Part shown: positions 32,801 to 45,640 of the stretch, piece by piece | Numbering within the stretch: the first letter of the stretch is position 1 | Layout: the number at the start of each line of letters is the position of its first letter | Assembly: GCA_947623455.1 (NCBI GenBank) | Contig: OX392534.1 | Coordinates: 37,391,426 to 37,455,425, forward strand | DNA length: 64,000 nt | Direction of reading: 5' to 3' | From: Mimachlamys varia | Lineage: Eukaryota > Mollusca > Bivalvia > Pectinida > Pectinidae | Notes under the pieces: model-generated | Told to the model about the DNA's origin: nothing | Databases searched by the model: none | What the model saw: only the letters and a program-made list of their open reading frames with translations | Translations under genes and position numbers: made by a program

Positions 32801-35800
32801 CAGAGAGAAACATGCCTATAGAATTTGCATCCCACACAGGTGAGTAGCAATGGCCGGTATTAAGTTTTACAAACAGAGGGAAACATGCCTATAGAATTGG
32901 CATCCCACACCGGTGAGTAGCAATGGCCGGTATTAAGTTTTACAAACAGAGGGAAACATGCCTATAGAATTGGCATCCCACACCGGTGAGTAGCAATGGC
33001 CGGTATTAAGTTTTACAAACAGAGGGAAACATGCCTATAGAATTGGCATCCCACACTGGTGAGTAGCAATGGCTGGTATTAAGTTTTACAAACAGAGGGA
33101 AACATGCCTGTTGAATTGGCATCCCAAACCGGTGAGTAGCAATGGCCGGTATTAAGTTTTACAAACAGAGGGAAACATTCCTATTGAATTGGCATCCCAC
33201 ACCGGTGAGTAGCAATGGCCGGTATTAAGTTTTACAAACAGAGGGAAACATTCCTATTGAATTGGCATCCCACACAGGTGAGTAGCAATGGCCGGTATTA
33301 AGTGGTTATATAATTGGGGGATAATTGAGTCTTATAATCTCTAAACAGTAAAAGGTTTATGGCAACATTGGAAATGAATTTCATAATGTTAATTATAAGG
33401 TGAGATGTTATTTTGACCTGAAAATCTAATATTGACAGAGACAAAATGAAGCTAAAATTACTTTTCAGGTCCATATAAAACTATATGTATTCACTGAAAT
33501 AAGAATCATTGATTATATTACATGTTAACATATAATAGTAATACAATATTTGAATCTTTAAACATGATGGAATATATGAAAATGGTTTGGAATTAAGTTC
33601 TGCATTTTTCATGGAGCATATATTACTCGTGTAAATAACATAGTTAGAATATATTATATTGATCAGCATCTGCTGTTGCTAAAACCAAAACACTGAGTTT
33701 AGATCAGAAATCACCAACCTTCACCTGATTATAGTCCAATCAATGACTGTTAAATGGAGAAAAATTGTGTGACATCGTATGAAGTAGATCATATCTTAGA
33801 TTCAAGAGTATGAAAGATAGGTGATAAATGTAAAAGACATTTCTTGAAAGGAAAAAAAAACAGACTGACAAATTTAATGCTGCCTTTCAGAAAAGAAAAT
33901 CTGATTAAATACTGAGCTTACTGCCAAGGTTGGACAATGAAGTTGACACTTTGTTAAGTTTGTTACGAGTAAGATTTAGTATTTTCTCTATGTAATGACT
34001 GTACTATGTGTCGTTTTAGCTGTGAGGTGTGGTCGGAACCTACTGTGTTTCGGAGGAACAGGTGTACCCTTTGGGGAGTGCAGCAGTAACCAACTACACA
34101 TTTGTAACCTCGACACACTCAAATGGCGCCAACTCAACTGTACGGGAGAACTCCCTCAGAAGAAATATGGCCATGTAAGTTTGTGAAATTGTTAAACCAA
34201 ACTTTAACTGTAAGGTAGAAATATCATTAATAAGTTAAATATTATTAGTGAAATTTGTTCTGGAAATCAGGAAAAGACTTAAGAGGTACATTCTTACTGC
34301 AGCAAACTATCAATGGCTAACAGATGAGCTGGATGATAGTTGGTGGAGAGGATACATAGTGCATTTATATTTCACCAAGGCAGTCAGAGTTGGATTCCAC
34401 AATTGAATGTGAAAAAGAATGGAGCATGAAGCACCTCCAACCGCATGCTAACATCCAGACCAACAAAAGTGATAAAAATGTGCTTAAAAATCTTGTTTCA
34501 TAATTATTTAAACAACAAATAAAGTTTATATCTTTTTAGAAGATAATCATCAAGGAGACTCCAAGTCAATTAGAGAAAGGGTTGGAGGGGCTTTAATATA
34601 GAACTATGAAACAATCTTTGATGACATTTTTATCAACAGTTAATTATAAATACAACCATATCATAGGGACCAAACATGAGCTTCACTATTGTCCGATTAA
34701 AGTTGTTCCTGGTCTGTGTACTGCAGGAACAAGTACCAGTGTTGCTGGAGTGGTTCATGTGTCTTTAAACTTAATTACATGTACAAGTATATATATGCTT
34801 GCTTAAATAATACCACATCTGTTTTAATTCTAAAATGGTCACTCTGAGTGAGTTACTATAATTATATTTATTCATTACAATGAAGTGAACTGGGGTATAC
34901 CAAATCAGTTTATTGGTCCATCCACCCTTTTATTTCCCAAGCAAGATTATCTTCAATTTGATTAAAATCATATCTTGATATCCGCTTGTTCTGTGAATTT
35001 CTCTCCACTGTGTCAAAATCTGACAACATCTCGGGGGGGGGGGGGGCACATTCTGGTGACCTTTTGCATCAGCCCATCAAATTACCGCTTACAAAATCTT
35101 CAAAATGAGTGTTTGTGGGCGAAAAAGCTTGCATAATCCTATCTGTGTGTTTAGTCATTTCGTCACAACAAGCAAATTTGCAGGGCTGTGATGAAATGAC
35201 TTTCTGCAGATGACAGCGTCAACTGTCATCTTTTAGAAAATTTTACTTGAGTATGAAGTTAAGAGGCGACATTGAGGTCACAAGAACATGACTTCTTATG
35301 GGATGTAGTCAAATCTTTGTAAAACAGAGTGCGCATATAGAACAAGGATCTGCATTTTAATTAGATTGGTTTATCTTGTATTGATGATAGTCCAGTAGTT
35401 TGTTTATTGTGAAATTTCATATGATTATGTACCTAATATGTGTACTAAGACTATGTACTTATGCAATAAGGTCAATGCTTCTGGTTTTGAACCAATATTA
35501 TTTTGTACAATTATGTGTATTATGTACATTACTACTGCTATATCCTAACCAATGTAAGGACCACAGAGCTGCCATAAAATGGCTGCTGAATTCAAGGAAA
35601 CTAATAAAACATACTGTTCAGTTTCAATCAAACACCTGAGAAAAAGAGTTATAATTAATTGTTTGAGTTTGACTGTAAATTTAATTATCTAAATAAGATG
35701 TTTCAGTCAGTATATTAACTATATTTGGACAAAGAAAGAACTGAAAAATAAAAGCCCATGTATCATCAGGTATATATATAGGTATGTATATGTAAATATA

Positions 35801-38800
35801 TTTAGGTTTGATGGAAACTATTGAACTACATGTACTGTATACATCAAAGTTAGTGAAGTGTGACGGTCATGGTGACCTAGTCCAGGACAGGTATACGTGT
35901 TAAAGTGCCTGGAGGGGATGTATTTGTATTTGGTGTTACAGCGAGTCTCACCTGAGATTAGTACACCTGTAATGATACATGTAATTACACCTGTGACTAA
36001 TACCTTCAGGCCAGGATCTCACTGCCCTGTGTCATATCAGCATTGCTACAATATAAATGGACTTGAAAAGGTTGAGACCCTGCATAGGCCTGTTGACTAA
36101 AATATTATGTTCTAAGGGCAAGGGGAAAACATGAATAAATTTATTTAACCTGATAAATGAACTTAAATTTATGTGTCCTGGCATGGGCATAGGTTTGAAC
36201 AATTTTACATACATTTTAAATGGAAATTCTGTAAGCCAAAATATTAAAATTGTTTTTAATATGATATTATCAAAGCAAAGGTTTATTTCTCTTTTAAACA
36301 TATATAGATTGTTCCTAATTGATGTCTGTGATAAATTGCATTTTATGACAAATTGACAATTGAACTTTTTTGAGTTGTTATAAAATTAGAAAAGCCCCCA
36401 TTGAAATTCAAGATAACAATTAGGTTCGACCATATATTTGAAACTTTATTTAATAACATCAATTCATTGGTCATATAATTGATATGTACATGCACATTCA
36501 TGGTATTAAAAATCGGTAATTTAAAGTGATTATTTATTAACATATCAACTGACATATTAGTGTAAAAATATGTCAATTAGTCAAGCTGTACATTTAAAAC
36601 TAATATCATCAAGCTTCTCCACCTAAAATCCTAGTTGGCCACCATAGATTCTGGTGCATTTCAAGCTATAAATTCCAGTTCTATTGTGACTCCATGAATG
36701 TATTTCTCCTATGATAATCAAAGGTTACCACGTCCATCTAACAATCATATTGGCTTGATAACACATTATGATCTTTTAATAGAGTGTAATTGTTTTGGAT
36801 CGGATAGTTTTAAAATCTTATCCATTTAAAGGAAATCTCCCTCTTTCCACATTCCCAATCAAGAAAGTGTGTGAAATGCAACTGAAACTGCATTGCTAAA
36901 TTTGTCTTTTCAAATAACTTCAGAAAGTTTTCATTTTATCCATACACACATGTAATGTTCATTACACACACCCTGCAGTAACTATAGGATCTCATTTGAC
37001 TATAGGATGTAGATTTTGAGTTTGTGTGAATTAATGCCCTCGAGATCAGTAAATTCTGGTCAAAATGACGGAGGGTTAACAGGTATGCTTTCTTTCTATG
37101 AGACCTGTTCTTTTAATGCCCTTTGTTTGCAGATATTCCTATGTAATATACACATACCTGTTGTTTGTATATATATATCTTGTTGTTAACTTTATATGTT
37201 TTGTGTACTTGCAGTCCATGAATGTGGTGGGTCACCACCTGTACATTGTTGGGGGGACGTCAGGGTTTGTCTACAACATGGACATCCATCAACTTGACCT
37301 ACGGACGGCCACATGGACACAACTTGAAACCACCAACAACAAATATATACCAGAAAGCAGGTTTGTAGTCTACGTCATTCCTAATGTTGTTCACACAAAT
37401 TCTTTTGCCACCCTGAAACTTGCACAATTTTTGATCCTGCAATGCCCCACAGTGCATTGTGACCAGGTGTGTCATTTCGGCTAAGCCATGTTTGCGGACT
37501 GTTATCATGCACTGTACATGTATAACTTATTCACTGTCTATGCAAAAATGGACCGCATTGGCACTCATTGACACACAATGGCACCACTTGTTTACACAAA
37601 GGTTAGGTATTGCTCGTGCATTGTTCACGTCTACAGTACCACATGACAGGCATAGTTCCTGTTGTTTCCTGCCTCGTCATGTATTGCACGACAACTTCAT
37701 TCCAAGTTTGCGCAGTATTCAAGCATGGTTCATGCAACATTGATTTATGCCAAAGTTTTGAACAATTTTGGGGTGCGTGCCTTGCCCTAGAAAGAATTTT
37801 GAAAATTTCAAAAATTCTCTCTACAACATGGCACACACCCCTTCACCCTTCACACACTCATTCCATGAAGACTTTAATTGTTGGCATGCCAAAGTGTGTG
37901 TCATTGCGGGAACAAAAATCATGGAATTGTCAGAGTGGCTTTTGTTTGCAGTAGAATCCTGTATTATTATAACAAACAAAAAGATAAAAAAAGAAATCCC
38001 TGGTGGATACGTACAGTATGTAAAAAGCTGTTAACCTAACTCTTAATCATTATTCAGGGGTGATTCCAATGATAACCTTCAGTAAAATTTCATTTGAATC
38101 AGTGTGTCATTTTCTTCATGTAAGTTTTAAACTGTCTTTGATTTGCTAGCTATTTCTAGATTTCTCCATCACCTGTCTCACTGTTTGTGGTTTGTAGGTA
38201 CAGACATGAGGTAGCCATCTATTTGCTAGCTTTGTCTAGGTTACTCCATCACCTGTCTCACTGTTTGTGGTTTGTAGGTACAGACATGAGGTGGCCATCA
38301 CCTGTTTAACTGTTTGTGGTTTGTAGGTACAGACATGAGGTAGCCATCACCTGTTTAACTGTTTGTGGTTTGTAGGTACAGACATGAGGTAGCCATCTAT
38401 TTGCTAGCTTTGTCTAGATTACACCACCATTTGTCTCACTGTTTGTGGTTTGTAGGTACAGACATGAGGTGGCCATCTATTTGCTAGCTTTGTCTAGATT
38501 ACACCATCACTTGTCTCACTGTTTGTGTTCTGTAGGTACAGACATGAGGTAGCCATCACCTGTTTCACTGTCTCTGTTTTGTAGGTACAGACATGAGGTA
38601 GCCATCTATTTGCTAGCTTTGTCTAGATTACTCCATCACCTGTCTCACTGTTTGTGGTTTGTAGGTACAGACATGAGGTGGCCATCTATTTGCTAGCTTT
38701 GTCTAGATTACTCCATCACCTGTCTCACTGTTTGTGGTTTGTAGGTACAGACATGAGGTATCCTTCACCTGTTTAACTGTTTGTGGTTTTTAGATACGGA

Positions 38801-41800
38801 CATGAGGTGGCCATCACCTGTTTAACTGTTTGTGTTTTGTAGCTACAGACATGAGGTAGCCATCTATTTGCTAGCTTTGCCTAGATTACTCCATCACCTG
38901 TCTCACTGTTTGTGGTTTGTAGGTACAGACATGAGGTAGCCTTCACCTGTTTAACTGTTTGTGGTTTGTAGATACGGACATGAGGTGGCCATCACCTGTT
39001 TAACTGTTTGTGTTTTGTAGGTACAGACATGAGGTGGCCATCACCTGTCTCACTGTCTCTGTTTTGTAGGTACAGACATGAGGTAGCCATCACCTGTCTC
39101 ACTGTCTCTGTTTTGTAGGTACAGACATGAGGTGGCCATCACCTGTCTCACTGTTTGTTGTTTGTAGGTACAGACATGAGGTAGCCATCACCTGTCTCAC
39201 TGTCTCTGTTTTGTATGTACAGACATGAGGTAGCCATCACCTGTCTCACTGTCTCTGTTTTGTAGGTACAGACATGAGGTGGCCATCACCTGTCTCACTG
39301 TTTGTTGTTTGTAGGTACAGACATGAGGTAGCCATCACCTGTTTCACTGTCTCTGTTTTGTATGTACAGACATGAGGTGGCCATCACCTGTATCACTGTC
39401 TCTGTTTTGTAGGTACAGACATGAGGTGGTCATCACCTGTCTCACTGTTTGTGGTTTGTAGGTACAGACATGAGGTAGCCATCACCTGTCTCACTGTTTG
39501 TGGTTTGTAGGTACAGACATGAGGTGGCCATCACCTGTTTCACTGTCTCTGTTTTGTAGGTACAGACATGAGGTAGCCATCTATTTGCTAGCTTTGTCTA
39601 GATTACACCATCATTTGTCTCACTGTTTGTGGTTTGTAGGTACAGACATGAGGTAGCCATCACCTGTTTTACTGTCTCTGTTTTGTAGGTACAGACATGA
39701 GGTGGCCAGTGACGGGGCGAGACTGTACCTGTTTGGGGGTGGCACGGCCTCCACCTCGTTCGGATTTGACAAGGTATATTAAAGGATGTGTTAACTATCA
39801 ATCTGAATACATAACTGCTGGAACTGAGACACTTCTGTATTTGATGTAGGATCAGTGTTAAGAATTACAATTATTTACAGTTAAACTATTATGTTCCTTT
39901 ATAAGGTCCTAGCCAAAGAGTCACGCTAGCCTGATATTTGAATTACCTATCCAATGGTCAATTTGAATTTATTTTCATGGATCCTTTTAGTACATTTTGC
40001 TAAAAACAATGGGTTCCACAATGATAAATTGGAGTACAGTACATTCCTCTTTATATCATGTTGCATTTGTCAGACAAAAACATGATATTAACAGGAATGT
40101 TACATTAAGAGAAACATGTTTTTCCACTAAATCTAGTGCACTTCTAATCTCCATAACTAAAAGTAAGCTATTCGATGTACATATGAAGATGTTTCAATAT
40201 AAAGATAACATCATTTCAATTAAAAATCATTTTTTGAGGTTATTTTCTATGCAACATTTTGTACAAGTTGTAACTGAAACCAATGGAAATGACATCATTT
40301 TCTGGATATTTTTTGTGATATTAAAATGAAATTCACTTCAAAATACATGATATTACCAAAAACAAATAAAATTACATAGATTATATAGAGAGAAAATGGT
40401 GCTTGGGAAAAAACATGACATAAAGAGGAATGTGATATTAACAGGGGTGATATAAAGTGGAATCCACTGTATTTCCAGAATTTCTATGAATCCCATCAGA
40501 ATTTTATGACTACAGGGTTTGAGAATCACACGTAGATTGATCACTGCCTGTCGGTGTTAAATTTTTTTCCTGAATTTGAAATCAAATTATGCTACTGTAC
40601 TAATAAAATCATGATAAGTACTTATTAAAAACTTTCAAACAGAAGTTCTTGAGAGAAAATTTCCACTCATCTATTTCAACATATACTTATTGTTAAATTT
40701 GTAACAATTCTTATTACAGGTTCCAGCATTCCATTTTGAAAGATGTATGTGGGACGAAATAAAGACGAAGCCAGATCCCAAAAATGGTATGTTACTTAAT
40801 ATAGATCATAAGGGGCAGAAATATGGTTTAAGGGTAGATAACTCCCATTTGTTATATTCCATGAAAGTTCTGTTTTAACTATGAGTAATATACTATAATG
40901 ATTTAATGGTTTAGACATAACATTGGAAGTATCAACCAGATAAAATGACCCATAACATTCAACTTAGTATCTAAATTCATATCGGATAATTTGGAACTTG
41001 GGTGGCACAGTTGATAGCGAACTTGTCTTTCACCAAAGCGACCAGAGTTTGATTCCTGAAAAGACATGAAAAGCTATGTGGCGACCTGTCTGATCAAAAG
41101 GGTTTCTAAGGTACTCTGGTTTCCTCCCATGTTCTCATGCTTACATCTGGGACAACAAGAGTGAATACGCTTGTTTCATACCCTGTAATTGTTGTAAAAT
41201 AATACTAACAATTTAATTTGATTATTGGCTTTTTGACTGACAGTTCATCTCACTGTTTTTGCAGGCTACCCTAAACCAAGAAAATGTCATAGCTGTGTGT
41301 ATTATGAAAAAGGTGAGTTAAAAATTGAGATTTTCACCATTTTAAAATTGTTGAATAAAAGCACAATATGTGATATTGATAAAAACATCCGACATGTAGC
41401 TAGCAGATCAGTATTTGATAGAAGCTATTGCTCCTCACCATAACTTCTGATTCTTAGAAAGCAATCATTCCTTAATGTTCAATATCCCTGAACAATTATG
41501 TTCAATGAACATGTGAAGTATCACCTGCCTGGCCACCTGGGCTTTCTTTAGGTACCTCAGCTTCCTCCTAAATTAACACCCTTACACACTGTCAATGTTA
41601 ACTGAGCCAATGAAGGGGAGATTCCAAAGTTGTTTTTAATATGAAAAACCAAGTTTTACACAGTTTGTTTTAGCCTACTCATGAAACTGTGTATCTCATT
41701 TTCAGGAGCTTACATATGTGGTGGATTTGATTCGCAGCAGATCTTCAGTGATATATGGAAGCTGTGTTTGGTGACGTATACCTGGACCAAGCTGTCTGCT

Positions 41801-42695
41801 AGTCTCCACATACCTGTTTACTTTCATGCTGCAGATGTCACCAAGGTATAAACAATCTTCATTAATTATTCAGTTAACAAATTTTCTTGACCAGTCCAAC
41901 AAGGTCAGGAAAAAAATTTAAAGATTTAAGATCCAAATTTAAATCATCTTTATTTTTCTGTTTCATATCAAATAATATTTTTGTACATATCCATAACGTA
42001 TATTTAAAAAGAATAAAATCCTTAGGTAGGATTAAGGTACTTCTATAGAGATATTGTAGATAAAGATTTTGCCACCAGACTTTAGCCGATTTCTGTTTTA
42101 ATAAGGGATTTATTGTTTTAGCACAAATTGAAATGTTTATTATGGGGATGTCTTAAGACTGTTTCATGTTTATGGAGCTCATAAAATTTATGGCATATTA
42201 TCATTATTCCGACCGAGATGTATGAATGATGTTTTTGTATCGTAAGTATGTATTAACTGGTAAGCTATTCAAATATATAAAAAAGAAATGATTGTAAAGG
42301 ATAATTACTCTAATTTGGGGAAATTGTTGCAATGGAAGCCATGTGAATGTACCAGGAATCAGCTAAATGTACCAACATAAATGTGTTTGTAGTTTAGGTA
42401 TATCAGTTAAACACATATCTTCAGGTTTTCGAATTAGTTAAATTTGTGGATGAATTGATAAAATAATTTGTATTTACCCTTACAGGAAGGCTGTATGTAT
42501 GTGTTTGGAGGAGTCTCACAGATTGACACCATAAGGACGAACGCCGTCCAGAGGATCTGGCTTCAAGTACCTGCACTTGATGAACTATGTTGGGATAACA
42601 TGTGTACCAAGATGGATGTCGGGAAGTTCAAGCAGGACAAGAAAAATCTTTTAAGTCTCGGTGTACCTATGCACTTTGTTGATCGGTTGTCATAA
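26832..42695 (+). CDS. KLHDC10: KLHDC10 (kelch-repeat CUL2 substrate receptor), ten coding exons
   Basis: Exons: 26832-26919, 31126-31262, 32390-32474, 34020-34174, 37215-37360, 39689-39773, 40720-40786, 41265-41312, 41706-41845, 42486-42695 (TAA). All have AG/GT boundaries and phases join to a 386-residue protein. Six kelch blades are seen, e.g. YVLGGYNP (exon 2), LLCFGGTGVPFGE (exon 4), LYIVGGTSGFVY (exon 5), LYLFGGGTAS (exon 6), YICGGFDSQ (exon 9), YVFGGVSQ (exon 10). The C-terminus (IWLQVPALDELCW...LLSLGV) aligns with the Elongin BC/CUL2-binding end of vertebrate KLHDC10. In vertebrates KLHDC10 recognises C-terminal glycine-type and alanine-tail degrons for CRL2 ligase; fly Slim/KLHDC10 acts on ASK1 signalling through PP5. 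The Gly-rich N-terminus of the human protein is absent. Introns 2, 3 and 5 carry arrays built from the adjoining exon edge. Confidence 0.93.
26920..30234 (+). other. KLHDC10 intron 1, 5' part
   Basis: AT-rich and mostly featureless. Exceptions are an acidic Ser/Asp-rich frame near 27995-28173 without recognised homology and a strong hairpin at 28318-28371. Confidence 0.5.
28318..28371. repeat. Perfect 20-bp inverted repeat with 14-nt loop
   Basis: GAAACCCACATGACACTGCA at 28318-28337 pairs fully with 28352-28371. Pairing extends outward with mismatches (TCTGACAATG against TCCGACGATG). Size and loop are in the range of a pre-miRNA, but nothing else supports that. Confidence 0.75.
30235..30945 (-). 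repeat. 24/27-bp minisatellite, about 28 copies
   Basis: Units 'ataaggtctaatgatgcttt' plus 'taac', some with an extra TGA triplet or GCTGC variants, in KLHDC10 intron 1. Lengths are multiples of three, so a 157-codon minus-strand frame (MLKASLDL repeats) exists; it is not considered a gene. Confidence 0.9.
31241..31500 (+). repeat. About 103-bp repeat x2.5 spanning the KLHDC10 exon 2 donor
   Basis: Copies start at 31241, 31343 and 31448. Each repeats the last 22 nt of exon 2 ('ctactaccctctcttcaaag' plus 'ag') and the donor GTAACC or GTAATC. Only the first is the true exon end. Confidence 0.9.
31501..32389 (+). other. KLHDC10 intron 2, remainder
   Basis: AT-rich, no feature recognised. Confidence 0.5.
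32438..33302 (+). repeat. 73-bp repeat x12 spanning the KLHDC10 exon 3 donor
   Basis: Unit starts (GAGGGAAAC) fall at 32438 in the exon and then every 73 bp to 33241. Each unit carries the last 37 nt of exon 3, the donor (CCG|GTGAGT in most) and 30 bp of intron ending 'ttttacaaacag'. Divergence between copies is low. One unit has CGCTGAGT and one GGTGGGT instead of a donor. Confidence 0.95.
33303..34019 (+). other. KLHDC10 intron 3, remainder
   Basis: AT-rich, no feature recognised. Confidence 0.5.
34335..34520 (+). mobile_element. tRNA-derived SINE, diverged copy
   Basis: Pol III A box TGGTGGAGAGG (34341-34351) and B box AGTTGGATTCC (34388-34398) are followed by 'acatccagaccaacaaaagt' and 'cttgtttcata', shared with the copy at 40995. 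It lies in KLHDC10 intron 4. Confidence 0.6.
34521..37214 (+). other. KLHDC10 intron 4, remainder
   Basis: No gene seen. A run of G lies near 35034-35046, and a 14-bp imperfect inverted repeat GTCATTTCGTCACA/TGTGATGAAATGAC lies at 35154-35200. Confidence 0.5.
37361..38150 (+). other. KLHDC10 intron 5, 5' part
   Basis: No gene supported; overlapping open frames here look like chance. Confidence 0.4.
38150..39708 (+). repeat. 49-bp (and 80-bp) repeat, about 26 copies, of the KLHDC10 exon 6 acceptor
   Basis: Each unit repeats the acceptor and the first 20 nt of exon 6: 'tttgtag' then GTACAGACATGAGGTRGCC, followed by 'atcacctgtttcactgtctc'. About 26 copies precede the true exon start at 39689. 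Longer units add 'tatttgctagctttgtctag'. Two copies have GATACGGACATGAGG. Nearly every copy keeps a usable-looking TAG/G acceptor. Confidence 0.95.
39774..40719 (+). other. KLHDC10 intron 6
   Basis: No feature recognised. Confidence 0.5.
40995..41215 (+). mobile_element. tRNA-derived SINE
   Basis: A box TGGCACAGTTG (41003-41013) and B box AGTTTGATTCC (41046-41056) at tRNA spacing, then a tRNA-unrelated body with 'ctctggtttcctcccatgtt'. Same family as 34335. It lies in KLHDC10 intron 7. A still more diverged fragment is at about 41530-41630. Confidence 0.7.
41846..42485 (+). other. KLHDC10 intron 9
   Basis: AT-rich, nothing recognised. Confidence 0.5.
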
Positions 42696-43109
42696 CAACA
42701 GGCTCTGATTTGCTGCCACCACACATCTAAGTCTTTCATAACACATTTTTACGTACATGTGATGTCATATTTTGTTGTTGAACGGTACATACTGGCCTAC
42801 CTCATTATTTTAAGGCATTTTCATCTGCATGTTTGATAGAAAATTTTAATGAATTATTAATCAATTTACATTGGTGATGTTTTGTCCAGTTGATATAACC
42901 ACGACTACTTGCTCAGTATGTACAATGTATATTAATCAACTTGGTTATGTCACATATAGGTACATTGGTGTGGATGTCATACACACACATGTACAGGAGG
43001 GCTCATGATGACATGGACACTGGGGGCAGGTGTCACATAGTTATACACTATTTTGGGGGTTGGGGTTGCATAAACACATTTCAGTGTGTTACAGACACTG
43101 AATGTAGGT

Positions 43110-43310
43110 GTAACATATGGGGTTACATTACCATACTGATGTTCTGGGGTAGTACATGTACCATATTGACATGGACACTGGAGTGGGGGGGGGGAGGGGG
43201 TCACATATGGGGGTCACTTTACCATACTGACGTTCTGGGGAAGTACATGTACCATATTAACATGAACACTTGAGGTGGGGGGGGGGGGGGTCACATATGT
43301 ACACAGAAGG
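43110..43310 (+). repeat. About 90-bp repeat x2 with poly-G tracts
   Basis: 'taccatactgatgttctggg' to 'gtcacatatg' is duplicated with runs of 10-14 G. Looser copies of the same words occur from 42990 to 43500. Confidence 0.75.
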
Positions 43311-45640
43311 AAGTTAAGTCACATACACATCAGTGTTATGTGATAACTTCAGGATAGACATAGACATTGGGTGGAGGGAATAATGCATTAACCATACACC
43401 CCAAGAGTCTACCACGACATAGACTCTTGGGGTGGGAGGGTCACATATCTACTTGGAAGGAAGTTGAGTCACATACACATCAGTGTTATGCACTTACCTG
43501 GAGAACACACGTAGAATGGACAGAAAAGTCCCTCAAATGGAGAAAATTTACCAGACAGATATAAACACTGGGAACAGATGTCATATTGACATATAATACT
43601 AGGAGAGGTTGCTCATAAGGTTGAGGTGTTTCACATACACAGTGGGGTAACATCAGATAGAGGTTTTGTTTTTATACTGGAGCAACAAAATCAGGAAATT
43701 ATCATGCTGGATGAAATGTCACCAATGTTAAAATGATTCATTTTGTTAAGAGTCAAGATTGACTTCTTCAGAGTCTTTAATCAGTAATGGGTAGAAATTT
43801 CAGTTAGTTCACAATAACAAGACTCCAGTAATTCTTGTTCAGTGCAGTAAAGTATTGTAACGTTGTCACTTTTTTTACACATTTAGGAGATACTTAGGGG
43901 AAATCCATTTATCGATACACTGTAGATACTTGCACATACTAAAATTTTGGGGGGTCAGTTTGTGGGGCTCCATGATCATCTGTTTTTGTGGTGAATTCTA
44001 ATGTGCAAAATACCCTGGTACATAGTAGTATAAAGGAATTTCATACCAGCATTTTCAGCTCCAAATTGTACATATGCAAATTACATAGATTACAAGATCT
44101 AGGAAAATTCTTATGGTAAATTATCTTCGTATGAATATAATTTTTTTCTCATTGATAAGAAATCATGCCCGTGTCATGAGAAATGTAATGGCATACCGGA
44201 AATGCATTTTAACAAGGAACATGAAATATCATTAGGCGTAATACCTTCATTTTAAGTAATACATACCTAACATTGAAAGCAATATATAATCATTTGTCAT
44301 TATTCATTGGTTCAGTTTGGTGCAAAAAGATTCATCTTGACCATAGCCATGAAACTTTGAGGAATATATGGAGGTTAGAGAGTTACTGTTAGTAGTGGTG
44401 TATGAAAAACTTTGCGATACATATTTCTGATGTATTTTATATACAAATAGTTACATTGACACTGTAGATGACATCATAAACACCATGATATTGTGTTGTG
44501 AAATTCTAGTCAACATTAGGTCCCCCACTAGTTTTCATCTTAAGGCAGACCACCTGACATTAAAGTAATTGGATGGATGAATTTCTTTTGGAATTCAATA
44601 ACTTATCCAGTAGAACTGCATGTTAACCTTTACTTTTGGTCTAATAATTCTAATTTTCTGTTCCTCAATTGAAGTAATGAGAACTGTAGTTTCCAACTTA
44701 AATATATAATCCCTTTACGAAACTGACAACATCAATGACAGTACTCGCTATGTTGTGGTAGAGGCAGATTATTTGTTAAATTGAAAAATTTGTTTCATTT
44801 CCAATAATTTTATATCTACCAACATAAGGAGTATCTGCTTTTCAAATCTACTATAACCTAGCTTTTTATGTATGGAGCCCCAAGATAACCCAGTCCTTGA
44901 GCTTCCTAGCAAACTTGCATGTTGATAAAGTTTGTTGACATATTGTTAACTTGTACTCAATTGTTAATCTAAACTGTTCATGTTTTTACCCTGTTGTGAA
45001 GTGTATATAAGGATGTAGATAGTATGATAATTCTTAATTTTAAAACATATGACTTTAGTTTTGAGTTTTAACCAGGTATTTAATCTTTTTTCATTGCAGT
45101 TTTCTTTTTTTTTATATAAATTAAATACATGTTATCCTTCCTTAAATATTATTTTCCGTCATACATTTCCATAGGGCATATTCTTACGTTCCTTTTTAAC
45201 ATTTTTTTATCTTCAGATTTTGAAAATATGTTTTTTTTTCTTCAAAAAGAAGTTAGCAATAAACAGCTAGATTATTTTAGATTTAATATTGTATTGTTTT
45301 GGAATTTGTTGAATTATTAGTAAAATTTGGACCAAACCAAAAGACTTGTAAGAATCATCATTCAAAACTTGCTGTACTCTACATTAAGTACACGTAGCTG
45401 TTTGTTAATTAAAACTATTATTGTTACTTTGAATATTCCACTTTTACCAATAATGTTGATTAAGAGAAATCCCTAGATAACCAATTTTAACATTCTAATT
45501 GAAGTTTTTTGTTTAACTTACTTTATCATTTGACTTGGTTTGGTGTTTTAGATTTTGTTTGTACCACAATGACATACTCAGCCCAATGTAGGGTGATAAT
45601 TATTACGTTTTATGCTATATATACTTACATGTTATATAAC

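Noticed and set aside
32438..33302. CRISPR-like array
   Set aside because: The 73-bp units are uninterrupted copies with no unique spacers, and the DNA is clearly a eukaryotic intron.
34995..35050. Poly-G run as a G-quadruplex element
   Set aside because: Poly-G runs recur across the window (5630, 7346, 35034, 43183, 49356); they look like microsatellite slippage and nothing ties them to a function.
37098..38034. Plus and minus frames of 70-128 codons around KLHDC10 exon 5
   Set aside because: Only the exon 5 part (37215-37360) aligns with KLHDC10; the rest is intron without recognisable protein content.
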